A DNA stretch of 64,000 nucleotides, taken from assembly GCA_019459325.1 (NCBI GenBank), contig JAIBFA010000054.1:1-64000 (forward strand), written 5' to 3'. The notes beneath the pieces were generated by a model. It worked only from the letters and a program-made list of their open reading frames with translations, had not been told where the DNA came from and ran no database searches. The stretch comes from Thiobacillus sp. GTDB lineage: Bacteria; Pseudomonadota; Gammaproteobacteria; Burkholderiales; Thiobacillaceae. The translations under genes and the position numbers were made by a program. Below, piece after piece: positions 38,977-52,029 of this stretch (the first letter of the stretch is position 1; each line of letters starts with the position of its first letter).

Positions 38977-41268
38977 GTGAGACACGACACGGCTCAAACC
39001 CTTAGGACAGAAAATCGCGTGGTGTTTCGTATTTTTCTACAGGCCGGGCTGTTCTGGCTGGCGTCGTGTTCCCTGGCGTGGGCCGCGCAGGACAGCATTC
39101 CGGTCCGGGTAGGCGTATTCGAGAATTCGCCTATCGTCACAGCAGCGCCCGGCGCGCTCCCCGAAGGCATCGCGATCGACATGATCCGCTGGGTGGCCGA
39201 ACGGGAAGGATGGCAGATCACCTATGTCCCCGATTCCTTTGACAACCTCGTAGAACGTCTCGACAAGGGCGATATCGATCTGCTCGTAGGCTTCGCCTAT
39301 AGTGACGAACGCGCCAAACGTTTCCAGTTCAGCCAGCAGAGCCTGCTTGGCAACTGGGGGATGGTGTTCCGTCATGCCCAAGCCGACATCAATTCGCTCC
39401 CCGATCTCAAAGGCAAGCGGATCGCGCTCATGCGCAGCAGTACCCACGGCCAGGCCCTGGTTGCCTTGTTGACCCAGTTCGACGCGCCGTTCACGCCTGT
39501 CTACGTGGATACCTATCCCCAGGTTCTGGAAGCGATCGTCGAGCGTCGGGCCGACGCGGGCGCGGTGAACCGGGTGTTTGCCGCGCTGCATGCGCACCAT
39601 CCGGACGTGGTGGTGACCAGCATCGTCTTCAATCCCGTTTTCGTTCACTACGCGGCACCGAAGGGCGCCAACCCGGCGCTGCTGGCGGCGCTCGACCGTC
39701 ATCTGGCGGCGCTCAAGGCGGACCCGCAGTCGGCCTACTACGATTCCTTGCGGCATTGGCTCGAAGCGACGCCTGGCAACCGGGTTCCAAACTGGCTGCC
39801 GTGGACCGCTGCCGCTGCCGGAAGCCTGCTGGTACTGGTGTTGGTCGTCGCCGGGTTTCTGCGCTATCAGGTGCAGCGCCAGACCGGCGAACTGCAGCGG
39901 CGTGCCGACCAACTGCAGTCCGAGATCGAACAGCGCGAGCAGGCCCAGGCGCATTTGAATCAGCTTGCCTATTTCGACGGACTGACCAAGTTGCCGAACC
40001 GAGAGGGTTTTCGTACCGCACTGCACCAGACCTTGACAGGCTTGCAGGGCACCGATGAACGCCTGGCCTTGCTGTTCATCGATGTCGATCGTCTGAAAAA
40101 CATCAACGACGGACTCGGACACGGCGCGGGCGATCTGCTGCTGCAGCAGATCGCCATACGCTTGCAATCGGTGTTGCGTGCGCACGATCATCTGAGCCGC
40201 TTCGGCGGTGATGAGTTCGTCGTGATCGTGTCCGAAATCGGCGCATCCTCGGATGCCGAGCTGGTGGCCACCCGGCTGCTGCAAAGCCTGGCCATGCCGA
40301 TCGATATCGGCGCCACCCAGATCTACAGCAGTGCCAGCATCGGCATTGCGCTGTATCCGGACGACGCGACGTCGATGGAAACGCTGCTCAAACATGCCGA
40401 CACGGCCATGTATCAGGCGAAGGAGCAGGGCGGCAACCGTTCCCTGTTCTATCAAGCGCAGCAGACCGAACGCGTGGTCGAACGATTGACCCTCGACACC
40501 CGCTTGCGTCAAGCGCTGGAACGCGACGAACTGCTGTTGCATTACCAGCCGATCGTGGAGTTGGGCAGCCGGCGTATCGTCGGGGTCGAGGCGCTGCTGC
40601 GCTGGAACGATCCGGATCGCGGCATGGTGATGCCGGGCGCGTTCATTTCAGCCGCCGAGGACACCGGCCTGATCGTTCCGCTCGGCGAGTGGGTGCTCGA
40701 AGCCGGCTGTGCTCAGCTGCGTGACTGGCAGAAGCGGGGGATGGCAGACGGCATGACGCTGGCAGTGAACGTGTCTACCCGTCAGTTCGAAGGGCGGCGC
40801 CTGGTGAAATCGGTGGAGCAGTCGCTTTCACGCACCGGTCTGGCGCCGGAGTTTCTCGAACTGGAGATCACCGAGAACGTGATGCTGATCATGAACGACG
40901 AGGTGCGCAGCAGCCTCGACAGCTTGCGCGGAATGGGCGTTCGTCTGTCGCTCGACGATTTCGGTACCGGCTATTCCAGTCTGAGCTATCTGAAACAGCT
41001 GCCGTTTCATACGCTCAAGATTGACCAGTCGTTTGTCAGCAAAATCCCGGGGCAGGCGGGCGACACCCAGATCGTGACGACGATTCTTGCGCTGGCAAAA
41101 GGCCTGGAGCTGGAGGTCGTCGCCGAGGGCATCGAAACTCAGGTGCAGTATGATTTCCTGCGCGAACATGGCTGCGAATTCGGCCAGGGTTATCTGATGA
41201 GCCGGCCGCAGCCGGCGGACGTACTGGCCGCCATGCTCGGCCGGCCGCTGGTCGCCGGCATCGCCTAG
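38977..41268 (+). CDS. periplasmic-binding-domain diguanylate cyclase/phosphodiesterase (SBP_bac_3-GGDEF-EAL)
   Basis: PBP N-terminus, TM, RAHDHLSRFGGDEF, EALLRW, DDFGTGYSSL, EGIET. Confidence 0.95.
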   Translation: MRHDTAQTLRTENRVVFRIFLQAGLFWLASCSLAWAAQDSIPVRVGVFENSPIVTAAPGALPEGIAIDMIRWVAEREGWQITYVPDSFDNLVERLDKGDIDLLVGFAYSDERAKRFQFSQQSLLGNWGMVFRHAQADINSLPDLKGKRIALMRSSTHGQALVALLTQFDAPFTPVYVDTYPQVLEAIVERRADAGAVNRVFAALHAHHPDVVVTSIVFNPVFVHYAAPKGANPALLAALDRHLAALKADPQSAYYDSLRHWLEATPGNRVPNWLPWTAAAAGSLLVLVLVVAGFLRYQVQRQTGELQRRADQLQSEIEQREQAQAHLNQLAYFDGLTKLPNREGFRTALHQTLTGLQGTDERLALLFIDVDRLKNINDGLGHGAGDLLLQQIAIRLQSVLRAHDHLSRFGGDEFVVIVSEIGASSDAELVATRLLQSLAMPIDIGATQIYSSASIGIALYPDDATSMETLLKHADTAMYQAKEQGGNRSLFYQAQQTERVVERLTLDTRLRQALERDELLLHYQPIVELGSRRIVGVEALLRWNDPDRGMVMPGAFISAAEDTGLIVPLGEWVLEAGCAQLRDWQKRGMADGMTLAVNVSTRQFEGRRLVKSVEQSLSRTGLAPEFLELEITENVMLIMNDEVRSSLDSLRGMGVRLSLDDFGTGYSSLSYLKQLPFHTLKIDQSFVSKIPGQAGDTQIVTTILALAKGLELEVVAEGIETQVQYDFLREHGCEFGQGYLMSRPQPADVLAAMLGRPLVAGIA

Positions 41269-41275
41269 ACGATGA

Positions 41276-43338
<2,063 letters not shown>

Positions 43339-43686
43339 TCAGGCTCCAAAAATGGCGTGGTACTGGTCTTCGGCGAAACCGAGATGATACTGACCGTCGC
43401 GTTCCAGTACCGGGCGCTTGATCACGCTGGATTGGGAAAGCATCAAGGCAATCGCGCCGGCTTCTACTCCGGCGGCAGCCTTTTCCGTGTCAGAGAGATT
43501 GCGCCAGGTGGTGCCGCGCGTGTTGAGCAGCGCTTGCCAGCCGGTCTGTGCCGCGACTTTCTCCAACCAGACCGCATCGACGCCCTGTTTCTTGAAGTCG
43601 TGGAAGGGTACGTCCTGGCCATGTTCGGTAAGCCAGGCGCGCGCTTTCTTCACCGTGGTGCAGTTGGGGATGCCGTAGAGTTTCAT
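43339..43686 (-). CDS. ArsC/Spx-family reductase-like protein
   Basis: MKLYGIPNCTTVKKARAWLTEHGQDVPFHDFKKQGV; KRPVLE. Confidence 0.9.
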   Translation of the reverse strand: MKLYGIPNCTTVKKARAWLTEHGQDVPFHDFKKQGVDAVWLEKVAAQTGWQALLNTRGTTWRNLSDTEKAAAGVEAGAIALMLSQSSVIKRPVLERDGQYHLGFAEDQYHAIFGA

Positions 43687-43766
43687 GGTTTCAGCCGTCC
43701 GCGTCGGCAAGTGCCTCGCATGGACGTAAAATCGGGAACAACAAAGATGAGATTCTACCCGACCTG

Positions 43767-45563
43767 ATGCATCCAGCCGTTCATTCCCATACTGCGCCCC
43801 CGCCGCCCGGCGACGCCAGCCTGCGTTCCCTGGGCCGATTGTTTCCCTACCTGTGGGAATTCCGCGCACGCGTTCTGATGGCGCTGGCGCTGCTGGTCGG
43901 CGCCAAGCTGGCGTCGGTGGCGGTGCCGCTGGTGCTGAAGGAGATCATCGACGCGCTCGACCAGCCGCGCCCCGAACTGGTCCTGCCGCTGGCCCTGATC
44001 CTGGGCTACGGCGTATTGCGCTTCGCCAGCACCACCTTTGCCGACCTGCGCGACGTGATCTTCGCCAAGGTCACGCAACGCGCGATGCGGCGCATCAGCA
44101 TGGCGGTGTTCAAGCACCTGCACGCGCTGTCGCTGCGCTTCCACCTGGAGCGTCAGACCGGCGGCATCACGCGCGACATCGAGCGCGGTTCCAAGGCGCT
44201 GTCCAGCCTGGTCGGCTACCTGCTGTTCCGCATCACCCCCACGGTGCTGGAAATCCTGATGGTCGCAGGCATCCTGTTCGTCAAGCTCGACTGGGTGTTC
44301 GGCGTGCTGACCCTGGTCACGCTGGCCGCCTATATCGGCTTCACCGTCACCATCACCGAATGGCGCACCCAGTTCGTGCGCCGCGCCAACACGCTCGATT
44401 CCGAAGCCTACGGCCGCGCCATCGACAGCCTGTTGAACTACGAGACGGTGAAGTATTTCGGCAACGAGAAATACGAGGCCGCGCGCTACGACAAGAGCCT
44501 GGTCGAGTGGGAGGACATGGCGCTGAAATCGCAGCGCTCGCTGGGCATGCTGAACGCCGCCCAGGCCGGCGTCATCGCCATCGGCGTGACCCTGATGGTG
44601 TTGCGCGCCGCCGGCGGTGTGGTCGAGGGCACGCTGACGCTGGGCGATCTGGTGATGGTCAACGCCTTCCTGCTGCAGATGTTCCAGCCGCTCAGTTTCC
44701 TCGGCGTGATGTATCGCCAGATCAAGGAATCGATCACCGACGTCGAGCGCATGTTCGCGCTGATGAATCGGCCGCGCGAGGTCGAAGACAAGCCTGATGC
44801 GCGCGAGCTCGACGTCATGGCCGGCGCGGTAAGGTTCGATCATGTCAGCTTCGCCTACAACGCAGATCGCCCGATCCTGCACGATGTCAGCTTCACCATT
44901 CCCGCCGGCAAGACGGTGGCGGCGGTGGGTTCGAGCGGCGCCGGCAAGTCGACGCTCGCGCGACTCTTGTTCCGCTTCTACGACGTCGGCGCCGGCAGCA
45001 TCGCCATCGACGGCCAGGACATCCGCCACGTCACGCAGGACAGCCTGCGCGCCGCCATCGGCGTGGTGCCGCAGGACACCGTGCTGTTCAACGACAGCAT
45101 CTACTACAACATCGCCTATGGGCGCCCGGACGCGACGCGAGACGAGGTGGTCGAAGCTGCGCGCGCCGCGCACATCCTGCATTTCATCGAAGCCCTGCCG
45201 CAGGGCTGGGACACGGTGGTGGGCGAGCGCGGGCTCAAACTGTCGGGCGGCGAGAAGCAACGCGTGGCGATCGCACGGACGCTCTTGAAGAACCCGGCCA
45301 TCCTCATCCTCGACGAGGCCACTTCGGCGCTCGACACCAAGACCGAAAAAGCGATCCAGGCCGAACTGCTGGAAATCGCCAAGAGCCGCACCAGCCTCAT
45401 CATCGCGCATCGTCTGTCCACCGTGGTCGAGGCCGACGAGCTCCTGGTGATGGAGGGCGGCCGCATCGTCGAGCGGGGACGCCATCCCGAGCTGCTGGCG
45501 CAGAACGGCGTGTACGCCCACATGTGGGCGCTGCAGCAGCAGGCCGAGGACGAGACCGCCTGA
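43767..45563 (+). CDS. ABC transporter permease/ATP-binding protein (Atm1/HMT-like)
   Basis: Fused TM domain and ABC: VGSSGAGKSTLARLLFRFYD, LSGGEKQRVAIARTLLKNPAILILDEATSALD. Confidence 0.95.
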   Translation: MHPAVHSHTAPPPPGDASLRSLGRLFPYLWEFRARVLMALALLVGAKLASVAVPLVLKEIIDALDQPRPELVLPLALILGYGVLRFASTTFADLRDVIFAKVTQRAMRRISMAVFKHLHALSLRFHLERQTGGITRDIERGSKALSSLVGYLLFRITPTVLEILMVAGILFVKLDWVFGVLTLVTLAAYIGFTVTITEWRTQFVRRANTLDSEAYGRAIDSLLNYETVKYFGNEKYEAARYDKSLVEWEDMALKSQRSLGMLNAAQAGVIAIGVTLMVLRAAGGVVEGTLTLGDLVMVNAFLLQMFQPLSFLGVMYRQIKESITDVERMFALMNRPREVEDKPDARELDVMAGAVRFDHVSFAYNADRPILHDVSFTIPAGKTVAAVGSSGAGKSTLARLLFRFYDVGAGSIAIDGQDIRHVTQDSLRAAIGVVPQDTVLFNDSIYYNIAYGRPDATRDEVVEAARAAHILHFIEALPQGWDTVVGERGLKLSGGEKQRVAIARTLLKNPAILILDEATSALDTKTEKAIQAELLEIAKSRTSLIIAHRLSTVVEADELLVMEGGRIVERGRHPELLAQNGVYAHMWALQQQAEDETA

Positions 45564-46846
45564 TGGCGCCGCTGCTGCAGCCGGGCGTGCGCAAGCGCGA
45601 ATTGTGGGCGTGGGCGATGTACGACTTCGCCAACTCGGGCTACACCACCGTCGTCATCACCGCCGTGTTCAGCGCCTACTTCGTCGGCGTCGTCGCCGCC
45701 GACGCGCCCTGGGCGACCTTCGCCTGGACGCTCGCGCTCTCGGTATCCTACGCGCTGGTGATGCTGACCGCGCCGCTGATCGGCGCCTGGGCCGATGCGC
45801 ACGCCAGCAAGAAGAAGTTGCTAAGGCTGACCACACTCGGCTGCGTCGGCTTCACTGCGGCGCTTTATTTTGCTGCGCCGGGCGCGCTGCTGCTGGCGAT
45901 CGCGGCGCTGATCCTTTCCAACTATTTTTTCGGAACCGGTGAAAACCTGATCGCCGCCTTCCTGCCCGAACTCGCACGCCCGCGTGCGCTCGGCCGGGTG
46001 TCGGGCTGGGGCTGGGCGCTGGGCTACGTGGGCGGGCTGGTGTCGCTCGGTGCGAGCCTCGCTTACATCAGCTGGGCGCAGAAGCAGGGGCAGGGCGCGG
46101 CCGACTTCGTGCCGGTGGTGATGCTCCTCACTGCAGGGATCTTTCTGCTGGCGAGCCTGCCGACGCTCCTGATGCTGCGCGAACGCGCTACGCCGCAGTC
46201 CGGCCATACAGCGCAGAACGCGTGGGCGCAGGTGCGCCACACGCTGGGCCATCTCGAACGTCTGCCCGATCTGAAACGCTTTCTGATCTGCACCGTGCTA
46301 TATCAGGCCGGCATCCAGGCGGTCATCACGCTGGCGGCGATCTATGCCAGCCAGGTGTTCCGCTTCGACGCGCAGCAGACGATCCAGCTGGTGCTGGTGG
46401 TCAACGTCACCGCAGCGCTCGGCGCCTTCGCCTTCGGCCATGTGCAGGATCGCATCGGCCACGTGCGGGCAATCGCGCTGACATTGCTCGGCTGGATCGC
46501 GATGGTGCTGCTCGCCTGGGCCGCGCCCGACGAGCGCATGTTCTGGGTCGCCGCCAATCTGGCCGGCCTGTGCATGGGGGCGTCGCAGTCGGCAGGACGC
46601 GCGATGGTCGGGCTGCTCGCGCCGCCGGCTCAGCAGGCCGAGTTCTTCGGCCTGTGGGGGCTGGCGGTCAAGCTGGCGTCCATCCTCGGGCCGCTGACCT
46701 ACGGCGCGGCCAGTTGGATCACCCAGGGCGACCATCGCCAGTCCCTGCTCATTACGGGCAGCTATTTCGTCGCCGGGCTGTGGGCGCTGCGCGGTGTGCA
46801 GGCGCCACGCGGCCATCGCGCCGCGCGCCGCTTTGCCCGAGCCTGA
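45563..46846 (+). CDS. MFS transporter, UMF1-like
   Basis: RKRELWAWAMYDFANSGYTTVVITAVFSAYFV. Confidence 0.92.
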   Translation: MAPLLQPGVRKRELWAWAMYDFANSGYTTVVITAVFSAYFVGVVAADAPWATFAWTLALSVSYALVMLTAPLIGAWADAHASKKKLLRLTTLGCVGFTAALYFAAPGALLLAIAALILSNYFFGTGENLIAAFLPELARPRALGRVSGWGWALGYVGGLVSLGASLAYISWAQKQGQGAADFVPVVMLLTAGIFLLASLPTLLMLRERATPQSGHTAQNAWAQVRHTLGHLERLPDLKRFLICTVLYQAGIQAVITLAAIYASQVFRFDAQQTIQLVLVVNVTAALGAFAFGHVQDRIGHVRAIALTLLGWIAMVLLAWAAPDERMFWVAANLAGLCMGASQSAGRAMVGLLAPPAQQAEFFGLWGLAVKLASILGPLTYGAASWITQGDHRQSLLITGSYFVAGLWALRGVQAPRGHRAARRFARA

Positions 46847-46849
46847 ATC

Positions 46850-47278
46850 ATGGCGGCGTTCGCGATCACCGCAACCGACTGGGCGCACGATGCGACTCGC
46901 CTCGCCGCGATCCGGCGCACCGTGTTCATCGACGAGCAGGGTGTGCCCGAGGACATGGAATGGGACGAATTCGACGAAGCGTCGGTGCATTTCCTCGCCA
47001 CCGCGGATGACGGCGCCCCGATCGGTTGCGCCCGCCTGCTGCCCGACGCGCATCTCGGCCGCATGGCGGTGCTGCCTGCCTGGCGCGGATGCGGCGTCGG
47101 CCGAGCCTTGCTGGAAGCCGCCCAGGATACGGCACGGCGGCGCGGGCACACGATGCTGCAACTCAGCGCCCAGACGCATGCGGCCGAGTTTTACGCACGC
47201 GCCGGTTTCGTCGCCGTGGGCGATGCGTATCAGGAAGCCGGCATTCCGCATGTGGCCATGCAGAAAGCGCTCGCCTGA
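46850..47278 (+). CDS. GNAT family N-acetyltransferase
   Basis: VFIDEQGVPEDMEWDEFDE, LGRMAVLPAWRGCGVGRALLEAA. Confidence 0.93.
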   Translation: MAAFAITATDWAHDATRLAAIRRTVFIDEQGVPEDMEWDEFDEASVHFLATADDGAPIGCARLLPDAHLGRMAVLPAWRGCGVGRALLEAAQDTARRRGHTMLQLSAQTHAAEFYARAGFVAVGDAYQEAGIPHVAMQKALA

Positions 47279-47331
47279 GCGCAACGCCATCAGCTGGCGC
47301 AGGGTCTTTGCATTGGCACTTAAGAATTTAC

Positions 47332-47358
47332 TGATAAAGTTCGCATCACACTTTATCA
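47332..47358. promoter_or_regulatory. Perfect 9-bp inverted repeat upstream of FAD protein gene
   Basis: TGATAAAGT-TCGCATCAC-ACTTTATCA. Confidence 0.45.
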
Positions 47359-47403
47359 ACATCAAGCTGGCCGCAACGCGGCCACCATCAGGATAAACAG
47401 GCT

Positions 47404-48414
47404 ATGACAAAACTTCACCCGCAAGGGGTAGGCTGTTCTGAAACGTCAAGAACCCCGCTCCGCGCAGGCATTGTCGGGGCAGGGATCGCCGGTGCCAGTT
47501 GCGCGGGGACGCTCGCCGCCGCCGGCTGGGATGTCGACGTGTTCGACAAGGCGCGCGGGGCAGGCGGTCGCCTGTCGACCAAACGTACCGAACAGGGCTG
47601 GGCCACGCTCGGTACCCCCTTCATTTCGGCCAAGCGCGAGCCCTTCCGCAGCCAGTTGCGCGACTGGGTGCGGCAGGGCTGGATTGCTCCCGTGCGCGGC
47701 AACATCTGGCAAGGGCGGGCCACCATTTCGTGGGCGGAGGCGCAGATGCAGAACCATTACCGTCCCACCATCCAACCGTCGCAGCTGGTCCGACACCTGC
47801 TCGGCAACGCCCATCTGCACACCGGGTCGCGTGTGGTCGCCTTGCAGCCGCGCACCCTCATACTGGAAAACGGCGAAGTTCGCGGCAATTACGATTGCGT
47901 GATCTGCAGCGTGCCCTCCCCGCAGGCCATTCCCCTGCTCGACGCACTCCCCTTGTTGCGCGAGCGACTGGGCGAGGTGCGTTATCGCCCGATCTGGTCA
48001 TTTCTGATGCGCTGGGAAGGCGGCCCCGCGGCCGACGTCATCAAGTTCGACGACCATCTGCTGAACCTGGCGGTGCGCCAGACCTCTGACGGCCCAGGCC
48101 TGTGGGCTGTGCACAGCAGCCACGAGTTTGCGGAAACCTACCTCGAAGCCTCCGAGATGGAAGCCAGCAATCGCGCGGCCTCGGCGCTGATGGGTCTGCT
48201 GGGGCTGCCGTGGCCGGTCGAGATCGAGGCCTCGCACCTGTGGCGTTATGCGCGGCCGGAAAGCTCGGCAGAAGGCTTCTGGCTGGGCGATCGCGAGAAT
48301 CGCGTGGCCCTGATCGGCGACGGCATTGCCGGGGTGGGCGTCGAGCGTGCGTGGGAAAGCGGCGTGCGGCTGGCCCAGGCGCTGATCCAGTCCAAGGAAG
48401 AACTGACAGTCTGA
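47404..48414 (+). CDS. FAD/NAD(P)-binding oxidoreductase, renalase-like
   Basis: AGIVGAGIAGASCAGTLAAAGWDVDVFDKARGAGGRLSTKR. Confidence 0.85.
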   Translation: MTKLHPQGVGCSETSRTPLRAGIVGAGIAGASCAGTLAAAGWDVDVFDKARGAGGRLSTKRTEQGWATLGTPFISAKREPFRSQLRDWVRQGWIAPVRGNIWQGRATISWAEAQMQNHYRPTIQPSQLVRHLLGNAHLHTGSRVVALQPRTLILENGEVRGNYDCVICSVPSPQAIPLLDALPLLRERLGEVRYRPIWSFLMRWEGGPAADVIKFDDHLLNLAVRQTSDGPGLWAVHSSHEFAETYLEASEMEASNRAASALMGLLGLPWPVEIEASHLWRYARPESSAEGFWLGDRENRVALIGDGIAGVGVERAWESGVRLAQALIQSKEELTV

Positions 48415-48446
48415 GCAGGTCCGTTCCAAGAAATCCGGCTGCCTGC

Positions 48447-48761
48447 TCAGCCCATTCCACTACGACTGCCTTGCCCCCGTAACGCGTCCATTTCCTCGAG
48501 CAGATCGGCCACCAGGGCGGCCAGTTCAGGCACGGCATCGAAATCGCGCTCCAATTGCCGCATGCGCCGCGCGCGCAGCAGGCTTGCTCCGGAAAAACGC
48601 CAGGTATTCGCCACGCTTTCGGCACAGGGGAAGAGGCCTTCCTCGATATGACGGATAAGCCAGGCCGGTTCCACTCGACAGGCGGCGGCCACCTGTTCCA
48701 GGGTCAGCCAGGAATCGTCCATCAGGCTGCCGATGAGAATGTCGTCATCACGCATACTCAA
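48447..48761 (-). CDS. cbpM: chaperone modulatory protein CbpM-like
   Basis: MerR-like small protein [26 protein letters not shown] directly downstream of cbpA, overlapping. Confidence 0.8.
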   Translation of the reverse strand: MSMRDDDILIGSLMDDSWLTLEQVAAACRVEPAWLIRHIEEGLFPCAESVANTWRFSGASLLRARRMRQLERDFDAVPELAALVADLLEEMDALRGQGSRSGMG

Positions 48762-49711
48762 GCCCTTTCATGCCGGCGCGGCTCGAACGCCAGTTCGCGC
48801 GCCATGGTTTCATACAATTCCCGCGCCTTCGGGGTGTCGGCCGGCGGCAGCACCACCTTGAGATCGAGCAACAGGTCGCCGGGCGGCTGGCCGGGAATGC
48901 CGTGACCGCGCACCCGCAATTGCCGTCCGCTTTGGGCGCCCTCGGGGATGCGCACCTTGACGCTGCCATGCGGCAGGTTCACCGCAACGATGGCCCCCAG
49001 GGCAGCTTCCCATGGCGCCACCGGCAGGCTCAGGTGCAGATCGCGTCCGTCTGCCCGGAAGCGTGGATGGGGTTTGAACTGCACTTCGAGCAACAGGTCG
49101 CCCGCGGATGAACCGCCCATCCCGGGCGCACCCTGACCCGCCAGCCGGATCACCTGGCCTGCGCGAACGCCCTTGGGAATCTTCACGTTGAGGGTGCGTG
49201 TCCTCAGTTGCACCCTGCCTTGAGCGTCCATCTGCGGCACGCGCAGGGCAATCTGCCGGGTGGCCCCGCTGAAGGCGTCCTCCAGGTCGAGCAGCACCTT
49301 GGCGTGGTGATCCTCGCCCTGCGTCCGAAAACCGGCGTGGGCGGGTCGTGCACCCGCGTGCGTGCCGCCCATGCGGCCGAACAGTTCGGCGAAGAAGTCG
49401 CTGAAGTCGGCGGCTTCGTGGGGCGAATACCCCTGACCGGTAAACTCGAAACCGGCGTCCCAGTACGGCGGTGGGCGGAAATCCTGTCCGGGCTGATAGC
49501 CACGCCCGAGCTGGTCGTAGGCGGCGCGTTTCTCCGGATCGGAGAGCACGGCGTTGGCCTCGTTCACCTCCTGCATGCGCAACTCGGCATCGGGCTCCTT
49601 GGAGATATCCGGGTGGTACTTGCGCGCGAGCTTGCGGAACGCCTTCTTGATGTCATCCGCCGTGGCATCACGCGGCACCCCCAGGGTCTGGTAATAGTCC
49701 TTGAACTGCAT
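48758..49711 (-). CDS. cbpA: DnaJ-type curved-DNA-binding co-chaperone CbpA
   Basis: J-domain [36 protein letters not shown]. Confidence 0.93.
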   Translation of the reverse strand: MQFKDYYQTLGVPRDATADDIKKAFRKLARKYHPDISKEPDAELRMQEVNEANAVLSDPEKRAAYDQLGRGYQPGQDFRPPPYWDAGFEFTGQGYSPHEAADFSDFFAELFGRMGGTHAGARPAHAGFRTQGEDHHAKVLLDLEDAFSGATRQIALRVPQMDAQGRVQLRTRTLNVKIPKGVRAGQVIRLAGQGAPGMGGSSAGDLLLEVQFKPHPRFRADGRDLHLSLPVAPWEAALGAIVAVNLPHGSVKVRIPEGAQSGRQLRVRGHGIPGQPPGDLLLDLKVVLPPADTPKARELYETMARELAFEPRRHERA

Positions 49712-49900
49712 GCGGCTTCCTTTTGTTCGTGGCCAGGCTTTGAAGTATTGAAGTCTAGTGCACGCACTCTCAAGTGCGTGACGCCGGCACCCCATGCACT
49801 GAAATCAGGGGTAAGCGCGCAGGCCATGAGGCTCATGCAGGTTTGGGGCGGCGAATAGTCGAAGAGACTGACGATTTGCGTTGTCGAAGGGGGAGCCCCG

Positions 49901-50785
49901 TCAGGGCTCGGCGATGACGTAACGGTTGCGTCCGCTTTGCTTGCCTTCATACAACGCCTGATCGGCACGCTTGATGACGCTGGACAAATCCTCCATTTCG
50001 CCGGCCAGTGCCAGTCCAAGCGTAATGGTCAGCCTCAGGGTTTCGTCGTTATCGATCGGGACCGGAGTCGTGCCCACCGAGGCCAGAATTCGGCGTGCGG
50101 ATTTCCTGGCCTCTTCTGCGGATTTGCATTTCAGCAGCCAGAGAAATTCTTCTCCGCCATAGCGATACAACGGTTCATCGCTGCGCAAGCCCTGTTTCAA
50201 CGTGCTGGCGATATGGCGCAAAACCATGTCGCCCACAAGATGCCCATAGGTATCGTTGATCGGCTTGAAATGGTCCACATCGATCATCACCACATACAGC
50301 AGGGTGCGGTTGCGCCGGGCTTCCTTCTGGTAGAGGGCGAAGTCGTTCTCGATGCCGTAGCGCAGCGGCAGTTCGGTCAACGGGTCGCAGCGGACCGCCC
50401 TGGACAGGATCAGGGTTTTGAAATTGGCCAGCAGGCTGATCAGCTCGGATTGCGACTGCTCAAAACTGTCCAGGTCAACGGGATGCCCCGTTGCGCCATT
50501 CATGACCTGGGCGCACAGGGATCGTATGGCGTCATGCATGGTTTGGTGCACCGTTTCGACGCGGCGCGCGGCGGGCGCATCCAGTGCCTCGAACTGAGCC
50601 CGGTTTTCCATGAACCAGGCGCCGAAATGGCACAGGGTGTGCGCCATGGGGTCGAGCACGTCCTCGCCGGGCGTCGCGTGCAGCACGGCGCAGCGGAGAA
50701 TCCGGCGGGTCCAGTTCATATGCGCCTCGACCGCCGTATCGAGTTCGGCGATGAAGGTATCGATTTCGGCGGGCAGGTCAGACAT
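49901..50785 (-). CDS. diguanylate cyclase with N-terminal CZB-like (zinc-binding chemoreceptor) domain
   Basis: HMNWTRRILRCAVLHATPGEDVLDPMAHTLCHFGAWF...H pattern typical of CZB; GGEEF in RYGGEEF. Confidence 0.85.
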   Translation of the reverse strand: MSDLPAEIDTFIAELDTAVEAHMNWTRRILRCAVLHATPGEDVLDPMAHTLCHFGAWFMENRAQFEALDAPAARRVETVHQTMHDAIRSLCAQVMNGATGHPVDLDSFEQSQSELISLLANFKTLILSRAVRCDPLTELPLRYGIENDFALYQKEARRNRTLLYVVMIDVDHFKPINDTYGHLVGDMVLRHIASTLKQGLRSDEPLYRYGGEEFLWLLKCKSAEEARKSARRILASVGTTPVPIDNDETLRLTITLGLALAGEMEDLSSVIKRADQALYEGKQSGRNRYVIAEP

Positions 50786-50902
50786 GGTTATGTTCCTAAC
50801 CTGGTATTAATCGGACAGTTATCCTGCAATCTTGATGTGGTGCCTGAGTAATCACATGCTGCAATACAGCTGTTTTATATTTCGCGCAGCACCCGGCGGT
50901 GG

Positions 50903-51775
<873 letters not shown>

Positions 51776-52029
51776 GGTGAGCGCGGCATCGGGCAAGGAA
51801 TCCTGATTATGCCAGCTTCGTTTTCGCCTCGCTTCATGAAGCCCGGGCGCGTGGAATTGATTTTTTTGCGCGCCAGCCGAATGCATGGCGGATTCGCAGT
51901 CAGAGCGGTGGGGCAACATTATGGCTGCGAGTCGTGGGTAGTTCAGCCGTTTGATGCAATCCGGTAACAAAACGACACAATCCCGCGCACGAAGCCAGCA
52001 TACAATTTGCGGAAACACACCATCCTCCC

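Noticed and set aside
43755-45521. 588-aa minus-strand ORF antisense to the ABC exporter
   Set aside because: Shadow ORF; plus strand carries complete Walker A, signature and Walker B motifs.
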